The notes beneath the pieces were generated by a model. That model was not told where the DNA came from and ran no database searches. It saw only the letters and a program-made list of their open reading frames with translations. Made by a program: the position numbers and the translations under genes. DNA of 46,914 bases from Nocardia takedensis NBRC 100417 (GTDB lineage Bacteria; Actinomycetota; Actinomycetes; Mycobacteriales; Mycobacteriaceae), in the NCBI RefSeq assembly GCF_000308695.1, contig NZ_BAGG01000049.1, positions 1-46,914 on the forward strand, given 5' to 3'. Below, in pieces: positions 43,151 to 46,914 of this stretch. The first letter of the stretch is position 1, and every line of letters begins with the position of its first letter.

Positions 43151-44767
43151 ATGACCGTCGATCTGCCGATCAACGGTGCCGCCGGAGCGTCGCTCGATCC
43201 GGAACTCGAAGTGGCTCCCGTCCATCGTCACGCGATGGTCGACATTTCGCTGCGGCTACCGTTCCACCTCTACCAACAGGTCTTCGCCTCCGCGTCGTAC
43301 TCGTTCCTGCTCGACAGCGCCAAACAGGACGCCCGCCTGGGCCGGTACTCCTTTCTCGGCGGCGACCCGTACCTGGTCTTCCAGGCGCGCCGCGCCGCCG
43401 AGGGACATCCCAGCGGCGACGTGCAGGTGCGGCTCACCGACTCCTCGCCGGGTGTGCGCGGTCCCGAGGTGCGCGCCTACCGCACCGGCGACGTCTTCGG
43501 CGAGTTGGCCGGACTGCTCGACCGGTTGCGGGTGCGGCCCACCTCGACGGCGGTGCCGTTCACCGGCGGCGCGGTCGGCTATTTCGGTTACGAGGCAGCC
43601 GCTTTCGTCGAGGATGTGCCCTCCTCCGGGGTGGACGACATCGGCGCGCCCGACGTGCTGTTCATGTTCGTCGACAGCGTGTTGGCCACCTGCCACGAGA
43701 CCGGTCGCTGCTACCTGTCGATCGTCGGCCGCGGGCAGACCGTCGACCAGGCCGAGGCCGAGATCGCGCGGGTGCGCCGCCGTTGGCTCGAACGGATCGC
43801 CCACCTCGAGGACAATCCGCCCGCGCCCTGGACGGGGCCGACCCGCGCGGTCGAACCGCCGCCGGTGTGGTCGGCCAACGACCGCGCCGAATACGGCGCG
43901 CTGGTCGAACGGGCCAAGGAGCACATCGCCGCGGGCGACGTGTTCGAGGTCTGCCTGACCCACCGGTTGACCTCGCCGCGCCTGCGCGGCAGCGCCTGGG
44001 ACCTGTACCGCGAACTGCGCCGGATCAATCCCGCGCCGTTCGCCGCGTTCCTGTCCGTGCCCGGCCTGGCCGTGGTCTCCTCCTCGCCGGAGCGGTTCCT
44101 GCGGGTGGATCGCGACGGACGCGCCGAGAGCAGGCCGATCAAGGGCACCCGGCGACGCACCGGCGTGGCCGAGGAGGACGAGCGCAGTCGCGTGGCATTG
44201 GGGACCGCGATCAAGGACCGCGCCGAGAACATCATGATCGTGGACCTGGTGCGCAACGATTTCGGCCGCGTCTGCGAGGTGGATTCGGTCGAGGTGCCCG
44301 AACTGCTGGTCGTCGAGGAGTACGCGACGGTGTTCCAACTCGTGTCCACCGTGGTCGGGCGACTCCGACCCGGCTGCACCGCACTGGATCTGGTGCGTTC
44401 GGCCTTTCCGGGCGGATCGATGACCGGTGCGCCGAAGATCGAATCGCTCAAGATCATCGACAGTCTGGAGCGCCGCCCGCGCGGCATCTATTCCGGCGCC
44501 ATCGGCTATCTGGACCATTCCGGCCACGCGGATTTCAGCATCGTGATCCGGACGTTCGTCGTCAAGGACGGGCTCTGCCATTTCCACGTGGGCGGGGCGA
44601 TCGTCACCGACTCCGATCCCGACGGCGAATACGACGAGACCATCGACAAGGCACGGGCGCTGGTCACCGCCCTGCGCAACGTGCAGGCGATCTTCGCGCC
44701 CGAGGACGGACACGAGAACCGTGACATCGGCGCGGATTTCGGCGCGGTGAGGCAGGCGCGACAGTGA
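43151..44767 (+). CDS. pabB: Aminodeoxychorismate synthase component I (PabB-like)
   Basis: A 538-residue chorismate-utilising enzyme that aminates chorismate at C4. The N-terminal anthranilate-synthase-I-like domain (YSFLLDSAKQDARLGRYSFL, TGGAVGYFGYEA) precedes the catalytic domain: HIAAGDVFEVCLTHRL, then PIKGTRRR, IMIVDLVRNDFGRV, FPGGSMTGAPKIESL and YSGAIGYLDHSG. PIKGT with Lys331 marks aminodeoxychorismate synthase; anthranilate synthases have PIAGT. This points to 4-aminobenzoate for a specialised product. The ATG at 43151 has only a weak ribosome site. It overlaps pabA by 4 bp (GTGA). No lyase (PabC) is seen before the window ends. Confidence 0.92.
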   Translation: MTVDLPINGAAGASLDPELEVAPVHRHAMVDISLRLPFHLYQQVFASASYSFLLDSAKQDARLGRYSFLGGDPYLVFQARRAAEGHPSGDVQVRLTDSSPGVRGPEVRAYRTGDVFGELAGLLDRLRVRPTSTAVPFTGGAVGYFGYEAAAFVEDVPSSGVDDIGAPDVLFMFVDSVLATCHETGRCYLSIVGRGQTVDQAEAEIARVRRRWLERIAHLEDNPPAPWTGPTRAVEPPPVWSANDRAEYGALVERAKEHIAAGDVFEVCLTHRLTSPRLRGSAWDLYRELRRINPAPFAAFLSVPGLAVVSSSPERFLRVDRDGRAESRPIKGTRRRTGVAEEDERSRVALGTAIKDRAENIMIVDLVRNDFGRVCEVDSVEVPELLVVEEYATVFQLVSTVVGRLRPGCTALDLVRSAFPGGSMTGAPKIESLKIIDSLERRPRGIYSGAIGYLDHSGHADFSIVIRTFVVKDGLCHFHVGGAIVTDSDPDGEYDETIDKARALVTALRNVQAIFAPEDGHENRDIGADFGAVRQARQ

Positions 44768-45384
44768 AGACGATCATCCTGGACAACTACGATTCGTTCA
44801 CCTTCAACCTCTACCAGTACGTCGCGGGGTTGGACGAGGCGCCGCTGGTGTTCCGCAACGACGAGGTGTCCGTGGGCGATATCGCCCGCGAGAACCCGGA
44901 CCGGATCATCATCTCGCCCGGACCGGGCTCCCCGGAGGACCCGGACTATTTCGGGGTCTGCCTGGAGACCATTCGCGAACTCGGGCAGCGCATTCCGATT
45001 CTCGGCGTCTGCCTGGGCCACCAGGGGATCGTGCACGCCTTCGGCGGGCGCATCGTGCGCGCCGAACAGCCCATGCACGGCAAGACCAGTTGGATCGAAC
45101 ACGACGGGCGCGGGGTGTTCACCGGCCTGCCCGCCACGGTCGAGGTGATGCGCTACCACTCGCTGGTGGCCGAGGCGGCCAGTCTGCCCGACTGCCTGGC
45201 CGTCACCGCCACCACCGGCGACGTGCTGATGGGTGTGCGACACCGCGTCCACCCCATCCACGGCGTGCAGTTCCATCCGGAATCCATCGGCACCGCCACG
45301 GGCAAGGCGATACTCGGCAATTTCCTCGCGGGCGGGTGGGCCGGCGAGAATCACGACTACAGCGAACGGGTGATGAGCAGATGA
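44764..45384 (+). CDS. pabA: Aminodeoxychorismate synthase glutamine amidotransferase (PabA-like)
   Basis: A 206-residue class I glutamine amidotransferase that delivers ammonia to PabB. The catalytic triad is complete: Cys83 in ILGVCLGHQG, His171 and Glu173 in GVQFHPESIGT. The start sequence IILDNYDSFTFNLYQYVAG and ISPGPGSPED are typical of PabA/TrpG. Alone it cannot be told from TrpG; the tight overlap with a PIKGT-type component I settles the role. GTG at 44764 overlaps the pabB stop, and its own stop overlaps the polyketide synthase ATG (ATGA), so the three are translationally coupled. Confidence 0.93.
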   Translation: MKTIILDNYDSFTFNLYQYVAGLDEAPLVFRNDEVSVGDIARENPDRIIISPGPGSPEDPDYFGVCLETIRELGQRIPILGVCLGHQGIVHAFGGRIVRAEQPMHGKTSWIEHDGRGVFTGLPATVEVMRYHSLVAEAASLPDCLAVTATTGDVLMGVRHRVHPIHGVQFHPESIGTATGKAILGNFLAGGWAGENHDYSERVMSR

Positions 45385-46914
45385 GTGACTACCCAGACAA
45401 TCCCCTGGTGGTCGTGGGTCTGGCGTGTAATTTCCCGGGTTCGGCCGACAGTCCCGCCGCGTTCTGGTCGCTGCTGGAAGGCGCGATCGACGCGACCGGT
45501 GAGATTCCCGAGGAGCGCTGGGACCGGGGCCGCTACTATTCGCCCGAACCCGCCGTCGGGAAGATGTACGCCGAACGCGGCGGATTCATCGACGACGTCT
45601 GCGGTTTCGACGCCGAATTCTTCGGGATCAGCGAATCCGAGGCGCGCGGCATGGACCCGCAGCACCGGATCCTGTTGGAGACCACCTGGAAAGCGCTGGA
45701 GAATTCCGGGATCGCGCCGTCGTCGTTGAGCGGCACGAAGACCGGGGTGTTCTTCGGTCCCGCGCAGAACGAATTCCTCGGCCGCAATTTCCGGCACGCG
45801 GGCTTCGGCGGCGTGAACGGGCTGTTCTGCATGGCCGCGGGCCGGGTCGCGCATTTCCTGAACCTGTCCGGGCCGACCTTCGCCCTCGACACCGCCTGCT
45901 CGAGTTCGCTGGTGGCGCTGCACGTGGCCTGCCAGAGCCTGCTGGCGGGCGAGTGCGAGACCGCGATCGTGGCGGCCTCGCAGGCGATCGTCAATCCCAT
46001 TCAACACCTGCTGCTCTCGGAGCTCAACGTGCTCTCGCCCGACGGCCGCTGCAAGACCTTCTCCGAGGACGCCGACGGTTTCGCCCGCGCCGAGGGCTGC
46101 GGCGCGCTGATCGTCATGCGCCTGGACCAGGCCCGACGCCGTAGGCTGACCCCGCGCGCGATCGTGCGGGGCACCGCCATCAACCACGACGGGCACACCC
46201 CCGCCCTGATCGCGCCCTCGCCCGATGCCCAGCGCGAGGTGCTGGTGCAGGCGCTGGCCCGGGGCGGCATGCGGCCCGAGGAGGTCACCTTCGTCGAGAC
46301 CCACGGCACCGGGACGGCGGTGGGCGATCCGAAGGAGGTCGACGGCATCCTGCGTGCCTTCGGGGCCGAACGCACCGGCCGGGTGACTCTCGGCGCGGTG
46401 AAGACCAACCTCGGTCACCTCGAGCAGGCGGCCGGGATGGCGGCGCTGGTCAAGACCGTGCTGAGCCTCGAACGCGGGGAGATTCCGCCCAATCGCCAGG
46501 TGGGGTCGCTGAATCCGGCCCTGGACCTTGCCAACGCGCCCGCCCGGGTGCCGACCCAGCGGGTGCCCTGGCAGCGCAACGACCGGGGCGCGCTGGTCGC
46601 GGGCGTGAGCGGTTTCGGGTTCTCCGGCACCAACGCGCACGTGCTGCTCGAGGAGTTCCGCGCCGAGCAGGAAGCGCCGGCCGGACCCGCGCGCGACGCG
46701 CACCTGCTGTGCCTGTCGGCCAAGACGGCCACCGCGCTGCGTCGCCAGGCCGCCGACCTGGACGAATTCCTGCGCTGCTCGCCGAGCACCGGCCTGGCCG
46801 AGGCCGCCTACACCCTGGCGGTGGGTCGGTCCGCCTTCGATCACCGACTCGCCGTGGTCGCCGCGGACGTCGAGCAGGCGCGTCGCGCGCTGCGCGCGGC
46901 CGCGGCCGAGCGGT
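45381..46914 (+). CDS. Type I modular polyketide synthase, N-terminal part (3' end lies outside the window)
   Basis: 511 codons are present and the frame is open to the window end. The protein begins directly with a ketosynthase (PLVVVGLACNFPGSADSPAA, residues 8-430) with an intact triad: Cys173 in DTACSSSLVALH, His308 in HGTGT and His346 in NLGHLEQAAG. The KS-AT linker (SAKTATALRRQAADL) follows and the window ends before the acyltransferase. There is no N-terminal loading ACP, CoA ligase or docking helix of note. The usual NQDG..NGLTAP segment reads NHDGHTPALIAPS. As the active Cys is kept, this is an extending, not a decarboxylating KSQ, ketosynthase. It overlaps pabA by 4 bp. Confidence 0.95.
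   Translation, partial: MSDYPDNPLVVVGLACNFPGSADSPAAFWSLLEGAIDATGEIPEERWDRGRYYSPEPAVGKMYAERGGFIDDVCGFDAEFFGISESEARGMDPQHRILLETTWKALENSGIAPSSLSGTKTGVFFGPAQNEFLGRNFRHAGFGGVNGLFCMAAGRVAHFLNLSGPTFALDTACSSSLVALHVACQSLLAGECETAIVAASQAIVNPIQHLLLSELNVLSPDGRCKTFSEDADGFARAEGCGALIVMRLDQARRRRLTPRAIVRGTAINHDGHTPALIAPSPDAQREVLVQALARGGMRPEEVTFVETHGTGTAVGDPKEVDGILRAFGAERTGRVTLGAVKTNLGHLEQAAGMAALVKTVLSLERGEIPPNRQVGSLNPALDLANAPARVPTQRVPWQRNDRGALVAGVSGFGFSGTNAHVLLEEFRAEQEAPAGPARDAHLLCLSAKTATALRRQAADLDEFLRCSPSTGLAEAAYTLAVGRSAFDHRLAVVAADVEQARRALRAAAAER

Noticed and set aside
43151..44767. Anthranilate synthase (TrpE) or salicylate synthase
   Set aside because: The PIKGT motif with Lys331 is that of aminodeoxychorismate synthase; TrpE has PIAGT. 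Salicylate synthases need no amidotransferase, but one overlaps here.

Overview
The window is high-GC (about 70%) actinobacterial DNA, best matched to a mycolic-acid-containing genus such as Nocardia. This rests on codon use, protein likeness to Mycobacterium tuberculosis genes, and conserved gene order. From memory, coaE, a DUF402 gene, uvrB, a universal stress protein, uvrA, infC-rpmI-rplT, tsnR and pheST follow the M. tuberculosis order Rv1631 to Rv1650. The genus is inferred, not proven. No tRNA, rRNA, insertion sequence or CRISPR array was seen.

Layout. 1-2.5 kb: the 5' part of an MMPL/RND transporter gene (minus strand) diverges from an SPFH/coiled-coil gene, with a perfect 17-bp palindrome between them. 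2.5-7.6 kb: a small convergent gene, coaE with a shortened GrpB domain and a 15-bp tandem repeat, a small secreted protein, a DUF402 protein and uvrB. 7.6-9.8 kb: a VOC protein, an AraC-type regulator and an Rv1636-like universal stress protein. 9.9-18.5 kb is a block placed between the stress protein and uvrA. It holds a HelD-type RNA polymerase recycling helicase, a PAS-PAS-GGDEF cyclase, a lone ketosynthase, and a dormancy module: a DevS-like kinase, an Rv0079/RafH-like ribosome hibernation factor behind a DevR-box-like site, and a DevR-like regulator. 18.9-22.5 kb: uvrA with a long Lys/Ala tail, a strong terminator, then two tandem micropeptide genes of 29 and 31 codons that share a GSSI..TPG C-terminus. 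They are the most novel-looking item here.

22.5-32.5 kb: a hydrolase and a DUF1844 protein (minus strand), then the translation block. infC appears to start at AUC after a long structured leader and is followed by rpmI, rplT, tsnR, pheS and pheT. The tsnR start lies inside a strong hairpin. A BEM46-like hydrolase and two unrecognised genes follow. 32.6-39.8 kb: phosphoenolpyruvate carboxylase, a D-serine dehydratase-like PLP enzyme, a WYL regulator with a 10-bp inverted repeat in front of it, a membrane-anchored esterase and a deazaflavin-dependent reductase. After an 876-bp gap, 40.6-46.9 kb looks like the left edge of a biosynthetic cluster: an acyl-adenylating ligase, an alpha/beta hydrolase, both subunits of aminodeoxychorismate synthase, and the start of a type I polyketide synthase that runs off the window. 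The simplest reading is a 4-aminobenzoate-primed or otherwise aminochorismate-derived polyketide.
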